From positions 1 through 45,959 of the forward strand of contig JAQBYC010000030.1 of the NCBI GenBank assembly GCA_027623205.1: DNA of 45,959 nt. Direction: 5' to 3'. Positions within the stretch are counted from its first letter, which is position 1, and each line of letters starts with the position of its first letter. This DNA is from Pseudomonadota bacterium (GTDB lineage: Bacteria; Pseudomonadota; Alphaproteobacteria; GCA-2731375). Under the pieces are notes generated by a model. That model did no database searches. It was not told the DNA's origin and saw only the letters and a list, made by a program, of their open reading frames with translations. Shown here in pieces: positions 23,089 through 31,729 of the stretch. Made by a program: the position numbers and the translations under genes.

Positions 23089-24080
23089 GCGTTGACATCG
23101 ATCACCGTGCGGCCGCGCACCTGGCCGTTCAGAATATCGGCGGTGATGCCGGGCACGTCCGCCATGGGCCTGACGCTGGTCATGGCATCCAGTTTGTCCA
23201 GGGGCAGATCCGTGGCCAGACGGGCCCAGGTCTGCGCCCGCCGCGCGGCGGGGCAGTAGACCGAATCGATGCCCCAGATCCGCACTCCCCGCAGGATGAA
23301 CGGCAATACGGTGCCCGGCAGATCGGGGCCCGCGGCCAAACCGCAGACCGCCACCGTGCCCCGTGACTTGATGCCGGCCAGGACGTTGACCAGAATATGG
23401 CTGCCCACCGTATCGATGCCCCCGGCCCAGGTTTCCCGGCCCAGGGGGCGGCCCGGTCCGCTCAATTCCGATCGCGGCACGATGGAGGAAGCGCCCAGGT
23501 CCCGCAGATAGTCATGTTCGCTCTCGCGGCCGGTCGAGGCGGCCACGCTGTAACCCAGATTGGCCAACACGGCGACGGCGACAGAGCCGACGCCGCCCGC
23601 CGCGCCCGTCACGATGACGTCGCCATCCCCGGGCTTTACGCCGGCATCTTCCAAGGCCAGGACACTCATCATGGCGGTGAAACCGGCGGTGCCGATGGCC
23701 ATGCTCTGTTGCAGGGTCAGGCCATCCGGCTTTTTCACCAGCCAATCGGCCTTGGCCCGCGCCCGTTGGGACAAGCCGCCCGAGACAGCCTCGCCCACGC
23801 CCCAGCCGGTCAATACCACTTCATCACCAATGCGATAGTCCGGGCTATCGGACGCCGCCACCACGCCGGCATAGTCGATGCCCGGCGCCATGGGCAGGGA
23901 CCGCATGATCTTGCTCTTGTTGCCCTGAACGGCCATGCCGTCCTTGTAATTGATGGTGGAATATTTCACCGCCACCGTGACCTCGTTCGCCGGCAGCTCG
24001 GCGTCCGCCACATCGCATAGTTCCACATTCACCTTGCCATCGACGTCCGTGGCCCACCAGGCCTTGAAGGTTCCGCTCAT
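23085..24080 (-). CDS. AcuI/YhdH-type NADPH quinone oxidoreductase (acrylyl-CoA reductase-like)
   Basis: 331-residue zinc-free medium-chain dehydrogenase. Y-S-T-I-N-Y-K-D-G-M-A (about residues 40-50) and P-G-I-D-Y-A-G-V-V at about 66-74 are typical of the AcuI/YhdH subgroup; V-T-G-A-A-G-G-V-G-S-V-A-V-A-V-L forms the NADPH-binding Rossmann loop. The subgroup reduces acrylyl-CoA to propionyl-CoA, as in DMSP or 3-hydroxypropionate metabolism. No DMSP-pathway partner is adjacent, so the substrate is only a suggestion. ATG at 24080 is chosen; an in-frame TTG lies four codons upstream. The stop codon is shared with repeat copy E. Confidence 0.88.
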   Translation of the reverse strand: MSGTFKAWWATDVDGKVNVELCDVADAELPANEVTVAVKYSTINYKDGMAVQGNKSKIMRSLPMAPGIDYAGVVAASDSPDYRIGDEVVLTGWGVGEAVSGGLSQRARAKADWLVKKPDGLTLQQSMAIGTAGFTAMMSVLALEDAGVKPGDGDVIVTGAAGGVGSVAVAVLANLGYSVAASTGRESEHDYLRDLGASSIVPRSELSGPGRPLGRETWAGGIDTVGSHILVNVLAGIKSRGTVAVCGLAAGPDLPGTVLPFILRGVRIWGIDSVYCPAARRAQTWARLATDLPLDKLDAMTSVRPMADVPGITADILNGQVRGRTVIDVNA

Positions 24081-24135
24081 CACTGTGTCCAATCACATTG
24101 CCGCACTCAAAATTCCAGCCGGATCATAGCGCCTC

Positions 24136-25476
24136 TTATGCGCCCGGCAAGGTCTCGCCAAACCGCAGCGGCCGGCCGTCGGCTTTGCCGGCCAGCTCGC
24201 CCTCGCGCATGACGATCCGGCCCCGGATGATGGTGGCCATGGGCCAACCGGTCACCTCGCGGCCATGGAACGGCGTCCAGCCGGACCGATTGGCCATGTC
24301 CTGATCCAGTATGCGCCGTTTCGCCTGTAAATCCACCAGGGTGAAATCACCATCATAACCGACGGCGATGCGGCCCTTGCCCGCGATGCCGAACAGCCGC
24401 GCCGGCCCGGCCGATGTCAGGTCCATCAGGCGCAACAGGCTTAACCGCCCGGCGGCGGCATGATCCAGCATGATGGGCAGCAGGGTCTGTACCCCCGGCA
24501 TGCCGGACGGGCTGGCCGGATAGGTCTCCGCCTTTTCCGCCAGGGTGTGCGGGGCATGGTCCGAGCCGATGACGTCCACCACGCCCTGATCCAGGCCCCA
24601 CCACAGGCCGTCCCGGTGCTGGCGATCGCGGATCGGCGGGTTCATCTGCGCCCGGCTGCCCAAATCGGCATAACATTCGGGCGCTGCCAGGGTCAGATGC
24701 TGGGGCGTTACCTCGACCGAGGCAATATCCTTGTGTTGCGCCAGAAAGCGGATTTCCTCGGCCGTGGTGATATGCAGCACATGCACCCGGGCGCCGGTTT
24801 CCCGGGCAATGGCGATCAGGCGTTTACTGGCCCGCAGGGCGGTTTCGGGGTCCCGCCAGACCGGGTGCGCGGCGGGGTCCGCGGCCTCGACCGCCAGGTG
24901 CCGGCGCTCTTTCAGGCGGGGCTCGTCTTCGGCATGCACGGCGCAGCGGCGCCGGACGGCGCCCAGGATCCGGCGCAAGGTGGCATCATCCTCGGTCAGT
25001 AGATTGCCGGTGGACGAGCCCATGAATATCTTTACCCCACAACAGCCCGGCAGCCGCTCCAGTTCCGCCAACTGCGCGGCGTTCTCGCCGGTGCCACCCA
25101 TATAGAAGGCATGCTCGCACCACATCCGGCCCCCGGCCCGCGTCAGTTTATCCGCGAGCGCCTCTGGATTGGTGGTCAGGGGCGCCGTGTTGGGCATCTC
25201 GAACACCGCCGTGACCCCGCCGAGGACAGCGCCGCGGGAGCCGGCCTCCAGGTCTTCCTTATGCTCGCTGCCCGGTTCGCGGAAGTGGACCTGGGTGTCG
25301 ATCACCCCGGGCAGGATATGCAACCCCTGGGCATCCACCACTTCGGCGGCCGAGGCCGTGGCCAGATCCCCGACCGCCGCGGTGCGTCCGTCGCGCACGC
25401 CAATATCCCCAATGCCGATGCCGTTGTGGCTAACCAGGGTGCCGCCCCGCAGCAACAGATCAAAGGTTTCGGGCAT
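24136..25476 (-). CDS. Dihydroorotase-like amidohydrolase
   Basis: 446-residue cyclic amidohydrolase, class I dihydroorotase group. Motifs: P-G-V-I-D-T-Q-V-H-F-R-E-P-G (about residues 56-69), N-T-A-P-L-T, G-V-K-I-F-M-G-S-S-T-G with the Lys expected to be carboxylated, V-H-V-L-H-I-T-T, and G-S-D-H-A-P-H-T near the C-terminus with the metal Asp. The first metal motif reads Q-V-H rather than the usual H-V-H, so metal binding may differ from canonical PyrC. It could be the pyrimidine-pathway enzyme or a paralogue acting on hydantoin-like rings. Preceded upstream by asnB and repeat copy F. Confidence 0.86.
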   Translation of the reverse strand: MPETFDLLLRGGTLVSHNGIGIGDIGVRDGRTAAVGDLATASAAEVVDAQGLHILPGVIDTQVHFREPGSEHKEDLEAGSRGAVLGGVTAVFEMPNTAPLTTNPEALADKLTRAGGRMWCEHAFYMGGTGENAAQLAELERLPGCCGVKIFMGSSTGNLLTEDDATLRRILGAVRRRCAVHAEDEPRLKERRHLAVEAADPAAHPVWRDPETALRASKRLIAIARETGARVHVLHITTAEEIRFLAQHKDIASVEVTPQHLTLAAPECYADLGSRAQMNPPIRDRQHRDGLWWGLDQGVVDVIGSDHAPHTLAEKAETYPASPSGMPGVQTLLPIMLDHAAAGRLSLLRLMDLTSAGPARLFGIAGKGRIAVGYDGDFTLVDLQAKRRILDQDMANRSGWTPFHGREVTGWPMATIIRGRIVMREGELAGKADGRPLRFGETLPGA

Positions 25477-25505
25477 GGCGATCTCCTTTATATCGGGACG
25501 TTGAG

Positions 25506-25560
25506 TTCAATGGCTCTATTCTTACAGAGTCCGAGCCTAGTTCAAAGAAACAGGCTCTAG
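25506..25560 (+). repeat. Dispersed structured repeat, copy F (5'-truncated)
   Basis: Retains the right half only: TTCAATGGCTCTATTCTTAC, AGAGTCCGAGC and a terminal hairpin from GAGCCT/AGGCTC arms, ending GCTCTAG. The TAG stop of the asparagine synthase gene is its last triplet. It separates that gene from the dihydroorotase-like gene. Confidence 0.78.
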
Positions 25561-27326
25561 GCGGCGGTGGCCAGGGTTTCAAAGACATCGCCCTGGGGCG
25601 CCGCACCCATAACATGACAGCGGTGCCATAGAGCATAGAACAACAGGGTCCAGGCGGCAAAACCCTCGCGCTTGCCGCCTTTTTGAAACAAAGCAGCGAC
25701 CCGGTTGGGTCTGGCAATGACCTCGATCCCCGGTTGCGCCGCGACCAGGGGACCCAATTCGTTGCCCCGGCCGCGAATCCATTCCGCGACCGGTACCGTG
25801 AAGCCATGTTTGCGGGCAAAAGGCTCGGCCGCCGGGTTCGCGTTGGCCAGCCAGCGGCGTAACAGATACTTGCCGCGGCCGTCCCGCAGTTTCAGTTCGT
25901 CGGGCAGGCGATAGGCGAAATCGGCGACGATCGGGTCCAGAAACGGCGTTCGCCCCTCCACGCCATGGGCCATTAGGCAACGGTCCAGTTTGATCAACAG
26001 ATCGTTCGGCAGCCAGGCCGCGCAGTCAATGGCCTGGGCCAGTTGCAGGCGGCTCAGATCGGCGGCGCCCAAGGTGCTTTCGGCGGCACGGATACCGTCC
26101 CGCCACCGATCCGAGGACTCGCGCAGGACTCCCAGACGGTCAAATCGGCCGGTTCGGCGCATGGTGCGCGGCCCACCCACCCACCAGGGCCGCTGGGCAT
26201 CGCGGTACCGGCCATAGCCGGCGAACAATTCATCCCCGCCTTCACCGGACAGCACCACTTTCAAGCCCGCTTCCCGCGCCGCCGCGGCCAATTTGTAGGT
26301 CGGCAATACCGCGTAATCCGCTGCCGGATCATCGATCGCGGCGGCGACCTTGGGCAGCAAGGACCAGAAATCGTTCTCATCAAAGCTGACTTCATGATGC
26401 GCGGCGCCCAAATGGCTGGCCAGGGCGCGGGCCTGAGCCCGCTCGTCATGGGCCTTCGTGCCTTCGAAGCCGGCGGTGAAGGCGCGCACGGGCTGATCAT
26501 TCAGACGGGCCATCAGGGTCAACAGCGCGGCACTGTCGATGCCGCCCGACAGGAACATGCCATAGGGTACATCGGATCGCTGATGAACCTCGACACTGTC
26601 CAGCAGAACCTGCTCCAATTGCGCCAGGGCGGCGGATTCATCAAGGTGGCGGGGGCGCGCCAGGGGCAGGGCGGCGCGGCGCCGGCGGTCAATAATCCGG
26701 CCCTGTGCGACCACCAGGGTCTCGCCAGGAAGGACCCGGTAGATGTTTGCATGGATGCTGGCCCGGCCGGTGGTGAACTGCATTTGCAGCATTTCATGCA
26801 ACGGCTGCTCAACCAGCCCAGGCGGCACCAATCCGGCCTTTATCAGGGCGGTGGGTTCCGACGCGAAAGCAAAACCAAAAGCGCCTTCGACATAATAAAT
26901 CGGCTTTATACCAAAGGGATCGCGGGCCAGCAGCAACTGCCCCTCGCCGGGATCGTAAATGGCGATGGCGTACATACCGCGAAGCTGATTGGCAAAATCG
27001 ATGCCGTCCCGGTTGTACAAATGCAACGCAGGTTCGCAGTCGGACCGGGTTTTCAGCAGGGGCTTGTGTAGAGTTTCGCGTAATTCGAGATAGTTGTAAA
27101 TTTCGGCATTGGCGATCAGGGCGGTGCCATCAGGGGTAATGATGGGTTGGTCGCCGGTTTCCAGATCGATAATGGCCAGCCGGGTATGCACCATGGCGAC
27201 TCCGGCACCGCTATATCGTCCAACACCGTCGGGACCGCGATGGCGTAAGGCGGCTTGCATGGCATCCAGGGCGGACGGTTCCGGGGCGGTGCCGTCCGCC
27301 GTCATGATCCCCGCAATGCCGCACAT
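25557..27326 (-). CDS. asnB: Asparagine synthase (glutamine-hydrolysing)
   Basis: 589-residue class II amidotransferase. Met-Cys-Gly-Ile at the N-terminus gives the glutaminase Cys2; R-L-A-I-I-D-L and N-A-E-I-Y-N complete the glutaminase domain (residues 1-200). The synthetase domain has the PP-loop F-L-S-G-G-I-D-S-A-A (about 260-270) and L-S-G-E-G-G-D-E-L-F-A-G-Y-G-R-Y. It is the last gene of a cluster with three glycosyltransferases and overlaps the GT4 gene stop by one base (TAATG). In such clusters AsnB homologues often amidate sugars or peptides of the surface polysaccharide, so its role may be LPS decoration rather than asparagine supply. Confidence 0.93.
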   Translation of the reverse strand: MCGIAGIMTADGTAPEPSALDAMQAALRHRGPDGVGRYSGAGVAMVHTRLAIIDLETGDQPIITPDGTALIANAEIYNYLELRETLHKPLLKTRSDCEPALHLYNRDGIDFANQLRGMYAIAIYDPGEGQLLLARDPFGIKPIYYVEGAFGFAFASEPTALIKAGLVPPGLVEQPLHEMLQMQFTTGRASIHANIYRVLPGETLVVAQGRIIDRRRRAALPLARPRHLDESAALAQLEQVLLDSVEVHQRSDVPYGMFLSGGIDSAALLTLMARLNDQPVRAFTAGFEGTKAHDERAQARALASHLGAAHHEVSFDENDFWSLLPKVAAAIDDPAADYAVLPTYKLAAAAREAGLKVVLSGEGGDELFAGYGRYRDAQRPWWVGGPRTMRRTGRFDRLGVLRESSDRWRDGIRAAESTLGAADLSRLQLAQAIDCAAWLPNDLLIKLDRCLMAHGVEGRTPFLDPIVADFAYRLPDELKLRDGRGKYLLRRWLANANPAAEPFARKHGFTVPVAEWIRGRGNELGPLVAAQPGIEVIARPNRVAALFQKGGKREGFAAWTLLFYALWHRCHVMGAAPQGDVFETLATAA

Positions 27327-28375
27327 TAGGTCGGCGCGCCTTGATTTTGATCGGCGACCTTATGGAAAAAATCCAGATACCGTTGCACCACCACCGTCTC
27401 GCTGTACTCGGCCATATAGTCAGCAAATGCCGCTTCCGCCATGGTCTGGGCCGCTTCCCGGTTGGCGAGAACTTGATTGATCCCCGCGGCCAATGCTTCC
27501 ACGTCATCGACGGGTACCAACAAGCCATTTTCGCCGTCGCGGATCAAGGTGCTGGGTCCGTCGGCGGCGGCGGCGACGATGGGTTTACGCCGCGCCCAGG
27601 CCTCTAGCACCACGTTGCCCAAAGGCTCAATACGCGAGGGGCAAACAACCAGATCGGCGCCGGCATAAAGCGCGCCCGGGTCTTCCCGCCAGCCTAGAAA
27701 GCGGATGCGCGGCGCCACCCCGAAATGTACCGCCTGCTGGCGCAATACAGCCTCCAATGGCCCGTCGCCAGCCAGCCACAAATAGACATCGGGCAAACGG
27801 CGCATGGCCTGGATCAATATATCGAAGGCTTTGTTCGGATGCAGCCGTCCCAGCGCCAGAACCACGGCTGCGTCGTCCGGGGTCGACAGCGCCTGCCGCG
27901 GCATCGGTTCCTCCGTGGCCGGGGCGACAAAATTGGGCAGGTAATGGGCCCGGTTTGCGGGCCAGCCCTGTTCGATCAGATAGTTGACGATACCTTCGGT
28001 ATTGCCGATCAAATGATCACAGGTACGATAATATTTCAGATCATAGTAGCCGCCCAGGCGGCCGCAATGAATGAACCGGCCCGCGGGTTTGGGGCAGAAA
28101 GTGGCGGCGCGGCTCATCCAGCTTAATACCACATCCGGCTTGAAACGGGCCAGTTCCCGGCGCAAGCCAAGGCGGGTGGACAAATCGAGCTTGCCGCCGA
28201 AGGCCAGGGGGAAAGCCGCGATACCGCCATCGGCCAGCAGTTTTTCGCGCACCGGTTCAGGCCGCAGGACGACCCTTTGGTCCAGGCCGGCGCGATGCAA
28301 GGCCAACACCATGCGGGTAAAAAAGGCCTCCGCCCCGCCGTGCTTGGCGCCTGCCATGCATTGCATTACCCGCAT
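27326..28375 (-). CDS. Glycosyltransferase, GT4 family (GT-B fold)
   Basis: 349-residue glycosyltransferase. The C-terminal domain has V-L-A-L-G-R-L-H-P-N-K-A-F-D (about residues 189-202), L-A-G-D-G-P-L, and the nucleotide-sugar pattern C-P-S-R-I-E-P-L-G-N-V-V-L-E-A-W-A, with the E-x7-E pair characteristic of GT4. The N-terminus M-Q-C-M-A-G-A-K-H-G-G-A-E-A-F-F is the acceptor-side Gly-rich loop. Third gene of the GT9-GT2-GT4-AsnB operon; cytoplasmic, probably acting on lipid A-core or O-antigen. Confidence 0.92.
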   Translation of the reverse strand: MRVMQCMAGAKHGGAEAFFTRMVLALHRAGLDQRVVLRPEPVREKLLADGGIAAFPLAFGGKLDLSTRLGLRRELARFKPDVVLSWMSRAATFCPKPAGRFIHCGRLGGYYDLKYYRTCDHLIGNTEGIVNYLIEQGWPANRAHYLPNFVAPATEEPMPRQALSTPDDAAVVLALGRLHPNKAFDILIQAMRRLPDVYLWLAGDGPLEAVLRQQAVHFGVAPRIRFLGWREDPGALYAGADLVVCPSRIEPLGNVVLEAWARRKPIVAAAADGPSTLIRDGENGLLVPVDDVEALAAGINQVLANREAAQTMAEAAFADYMAEYSETVVVQRYLDFFHKVADQNQGAPT

Positions 28376-28378
28376 GGC

Positions 28379-29158
28379 CTAGTCCTTTTCCAGCCGGGCT
28401 TTTAGGTGTGAGAGAATTGGGTATAGCCCGGCCATCAGAGCGATCAGGAAGCCATAGGCCCCCTCGCGATAGCCCTTGCGTGAGATGTAGCATTTGCCAA
28501 ATCGGGTAAACATTCGCCGGATATTGCTGGCCAGATTGCCAATATTGCCGGCGGCGCGCAGATCTGCCGCCCTGGCCGTAGTATAGCGGTCCAGGCGCAG
28601 TAACATATCGGAAATATCATTGTCCACATTGTGACGGATCGGCGTGGACAGCCAGCGCCGCGGCCCGCGCAGGCTTAGGGAGGGATGAATGCGCTGATCG
28701 CCCCAGCGCTTGGCGTCCCTGGCGAACAGACGGGGTGCCGCCGAGACCCCCCATGAACCGCCCCAGCCATGGCGGACCAGACGCCCCCCGATATAATTAT
28801 CGAAAGGCAGCAGGAAATAGCCGTCATTCAGCTGCTCGTTCCGGCCTCCCGTCAGGTCGCTGATCGCCGCGCGGATCTCCTGGCCGAGCGCCGCGTCGGC
28901 CCGCTCGTCCGCGTCCACTTCCAATATCCAACGGCCGCGGCAGGCGTCGATCCCGGCGTTGCGCCGGTGTCCCTCGATCTCCCAGGCGCCTTCCACCAGC
29001 CGGTCGGCGAAGTGTTCGGCGATCGCCTTGCTGCCATCCGTGCATCTATCCAGCACCACCACCAGTTCGTCGGCGAAATCCAGGGTTTCCAGGCAATCAG
29101 TCAATTGCGCCGCCTCGTTATGGGCGACCACCAGCACCGAGAGAAGCGGCGCGCTCAT
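28379..29158 (-). CDS. Glycosyltransferase, GT2 family (WaaE/KdtX-like)
   Basis: 259-residue GT-A glycosyltransferase. The N-terminus L-S-V-L-V-V-A-H-N-E-A-A-Q-L (about residues 7-20) and L-V-V-V-L-D-R-C-T-D-G-S are typical of the WaaE/LgtF-like subgroup; L-E-V-D-A-D-E-R is the Asp-x-Asp metal site. These enzymes add glucose or a related residue to LPS inner core. Start chosen at ATG 29158, which overlaps the heptosyltransferase stop as ATGA. It ends 3 bp before the next gene. Confidence 0.92.
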   Translation of the reverse strand: MSAPLLSVLVVAHNEAAQLTDCLETLDFADELVVVLDRCTDGSKAIAEHFADRLVEGAWEIEGHRRNAGIDACRGRWILEVDADERADAALGQEIRAAISDLTGGRNEQLNDGYFLLPFDNYIGGRLVRHGWGGSWGVSAAPRLFARDAKRWGDQRIHPSLSLRGPRRWLSTPIRHNVDNDISDMLLRLDRYTTARAADLRAAGNIGNLASNIRRMFTRFGKCYISRKGYREGAYGFLIALMAGLYPILSHLKARLEKD

Positions 29159-30117
29159 CCCGCCGTCTCCGCAACTTTGGCCCACAGGGACCGCGCCGCC
29201 GCTTCCGCCTTATCAACCGACAATGTCAGCATCCAACTATCCTGTTTACGGTAATCGTATGCCGGATCGTTGCAGATGTCGTCAAAGTCGCGGTCGGTGC
29301 GCACCGACGCTGTCTTGTCGCCCCAAGGGCCGTACAATTCATCGCGGCTGGGACCGAACAGGCCCAGTGTGGGGATCGCGGCGGCGGCGGCCATGTGCAT
29401 CAAGCCCGAATCATTGCCGATAAAGAAGTCGCTGCGCTGCAGACAGGCCAGCACCTCTGGCAGGTTGATGCGGCCGATCAGATCGACAAGCTGTCCGGCA
29501 GGCAATCCATCCAGCAGGGGCTGGGCGGCTGGCCGTTCGTTGGCGGCGCCAAAGACGGCGACCCGGGCGCCGGGAAACAGGCCGTCGGGCGCGATCAAAC
29601 GGTGCGCCAACGCGCTGAAACGTTCGATCGGCCATTGTTTGCCACCCCAATTGGCGGTCGGCCCCAGGGCCAGGATAGGCGTGCCGGTTGGCAAATGGGC
29701 CACTGCCGCCCCGGTATGTTCCGGGCGCAGCCATAGTTCCGGGGCCGGTGGCTCGGGCAAATGCAGAACTGCCGCCGCATGGCGCACCCGATGCAGATCA
29801 TTGCCATTGGGCCGCAGCACCCGGCGTTGTTCCGCCCACAGTAACCAGGCCAGCAACGAGGCGCGTAAATCCACCACCAGATCCCAGCGCCGCGCGACCG
29901 TCTGCCGCCACAAATGCAGCCAATGTCCGGCCAGGCGGGCTTTTTCCATGACCAGCACACGTTCCACGTTGGGGGCAAGGGCTAAAAGAGGCGCCGGAAC
30001 CGGGCCACAGGCAATGGTCAACCGGGCGTCCGGGTAACGGCGCACCAGATGTTGCAACAGCCCGGTTGAAAGGACGGCATCGCCCAGGCGGTTATGACTG
30101 ATAAACAGGATTTTCAT
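29155..30117 (-). CDS. Glycosyltransferase family 9 (heptosyltransferase-like)
   Basis: 320-residue GT9 enzyme. M-K-I-L-F-I-S-H-N-R-L-G-D-A-V-L-S-T-G-L at the N-terminus is the donor-binding start; G-P-T-A-N-W-G-G-K-Q-W-P (about residues 152-163) and F-I-G-N-D-S-G-L-M-H-M-A-A-A (about 230-243) are the conserved C-domain motifs, followed by L-G-L-F-G-P-S. It transfers a heptose or related sugar onto LPS core. First gene of the four-gene glycosyltransferase operon. Confidence 0.93.
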   Translation of the reverse strand: MKILFISHNRLGDAVLSTGLLQHLVRRYPDARLTIACGPVPAPLLALAPNVERVLVMEKARLAGHWLHLWRQTVARRWDLVVDLRASLLAWLLWAEQRRVLRPNGNDLHRVRHAAAVLHLPEPPAPELWLRPEHTGAAVAHLPTGTPILALGPTANWGGKQWPIERFSALAHRLIAPDGLFPGARVAVFGAANERPAAQPLLDGLPAGQLVDLIGRINLPEVLACLQRSDFFIGNDSGLMHMAAAAAIPTLGLFGPSRDELYGPWGDKTASVRTDRDFDDICNDPAYDYRKQDSWMLTLSVDKAEAAARSLWAKVAETAG

Positions 30118-30227
30118 CGCCGGTCCGGCGGGTCCCTGTTGGGCGGTGGTTGGCCTGGGTTACGGGGCAATCATGGAGACTTGCCATGGTCGTATGACTA
30201 GGTGCATGTATAACCAGTGGGGAGTGA

Positions 30228-31148
30228 ATGATGGAAGCAAATTATTGTTTATTGCCGGGGCGCGGCGTTTTGCGTTTGTCGGGGGCCGATGTATTGCCCT
30301 TTCTGCAAGCATTGATTACCCGCGACCTTGATAGCCTGGCGCCCGAGCGGGCGGTTTATGGTGCGCTGCTGAGCCCCCAGGGGAAATATCTGTTTGATTT
30401 TTTCCTGGCGCGGCAAGGTGACGAGCTTTTCTTGGAAGGCGAGGCCGCACGCCTGGAGGCGTTGGCCAAACGGTTAAACATGTACCGGCTGCGCGCCGCC
30501 GTGAAGATAGAGGATGTGCGTGCTGAATGGGAGGTTTGCGCTGCCTTTGGTCCGGGCACGGAAGCCGCCCTTGGCCTGCCGGGCGGGGCGGGCTCCGCAA
30601 AGGCGTTCGGCGATGGCGTCGCGTTCCTGGATCCGCGCCTGGAAGGCGCTGGGGCACGGATCATCGCGCCGATCGGCCAAGGGAGCGTGATGTTGGCGGC
30701 GACGGGCCTCAAGCAGGGCACGGCGATGGATTACGACTATTTTCGCTTAGGTCGGGCCCTGCCGGATAGCAGCAGGGATCTGGTGGTTGAAAAATCCCTG
30801 ATGCTGGAATGCAATATGGATGCCCTGCATGGGGTTGACTTCGACAAAGGCTGTTTTGTCGGCCAGGAATTGACGGCCCGCACAAAGTACCGTGCCCTGG
30901 TACGAAAACGCTTGCTGCCGGTCCGGATCGATGGCCCGCTGCCTGATCCGGGTTCGCCGTTGCTGGCAGGGGAACGGGAGATTGCGGTGATGCGTTCCGG
31001 CCAAGGGGATCGCGGCCTGGCGCTGGTGCGGATCGACCGTCTGGCCGAGGCCGGCGGATTGGGGCGAAGCCTGACCGCGGGCACGGCAACAGTGACACCG
31101 CACATGCCTGATTGGGCCGATTTCGAATTGCCGGCGCCCGAAGCATGA
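30228..31148 (+). CDS. ygfZ: YgfZ/GcvT-like folate-binding protein (Fe-S maturation)
   Basis: 306-residue protein. The signature K-G-C-F-V-G-Q-E-L-T-A-R-T (about residues 207-219) contains the essential Cys of YgfZ/IBA57, which uses tetrahydrofolate in building or repairing certain 4Fe-4S clusters. The N-terminal L-S-G-A-D-V-L-P-F-L-Q-A-L-I-T is the GcvT-like domain start. Two adjacent ATGs (30228, 30231) are possible; GGGGAG lies just upstream. First gene of a four-gene overlapping operon. Confidence 0.9.
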   Translation: MMEANYCLLPGRGVLRLSGADVLPFLQALITRDLDSLAPERAVYGALLSPQGKYLFDFFLARQGDELFLEGEAARLEALAKRLNMYRLRAAVKIEDVRAEWEVCAAFGPGTEAALGLPGGAGSAKAFGDGVAFLDPRLEGAGARIIAPIGQGSVMLAATGLKQGTAMDYDYFRLGRALPDSSRDLVVEKSLMLECNMDALHGVDFDKGCFVGQELTARTKYRALVRKRLLPVRIDGPLPDPGSPLLAGEREIAVMRSGQGDRGLALVRIDRLAEAGGLGRSLTAGTATVTPHMPDWADFELPAPEA

Positions 31149-31729
31149 GCATCCGGCATGACGATGGTCTGATCCGCTGCGCCTGGTGTGGCAACGATCC
31201 GGTTTACGTGGCCTATCATGACCAGGAATGGGGGGTGCCCGAATGGGATGACCGGGCGCTATTTGAAAAGCTGATCCTGGATGGGTTTCAGGCCGGCCTG
31301 TCCTGGATCACTATTCTGCGCAAGCGGGACAATTTTCGCGCCGCTTTTGACGGCTTCGATCCCGCGGTCATCGCCGGCTATGATGATCGTAAGGTCGAAG
31401 CCTTGATGGCGGACGCCGGCATCGTGCGCAACCGGGCAAAAATCATCGCCACGATTGGCAATGCCAAGGCCTGGCAGGATATCATGGCTGCCGGACAGGG
31501 CTCCTTTGCGGATTATCTGTGGTCGTTCGTCGACGGTCAGGTGGTGGTTGGCGCGGCGCGCCGCACCGGCGATATAGCGACCGAGAGCGCCGCCAGCCGG
31601 GCCATGGCGACGGACTTGAGAAAGCGCGGTTTTCGATTTTGCGGGCCGACCATCTGTTACGCCTTCATGGAGGCGGTGGGCATGATCAACGACCATGTGG
31701 CCGATTGCCACCGGCAGGGCCAGGTTTGA
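31145..31729 (+). CDS. tag: DNA-3-methyladenine glycosylase I
   Basis: 194-residue base-excision repair enzyme removing 3-methyladenine. R-C-A-W-C-G-N-D-P-V-Y-V-A-Y-H-D-Q-E-W-G (about residues 11-30) and E-K-L-I-L-D-G-F-Q-A-G-L-S-W are family hallmarks; Cys12, His25 and the C-terminal H-V-A-D-C form the zinc site seen in E. coli Tag. ATG at 31145 overlaps the ygfZ stop as ATGA. Confidence 0.94.
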   Translation: MSIRHDDGLIRCAWCGNDPVYVAYHDQEWGVPEWDDRALFEKLILDGFQAGLSWITILRKRDNFRAAFDGFDPAVIAGYDDRKVEALMADAGIVRNRAKIIATIGNAKAWQDIMAAGQGSFADYLWSFVDGQVVVGAARRTGDIATESAASRAMATDLRKRGFRFCGPTICYAFMEAVGMINDHVADCHRQGQV

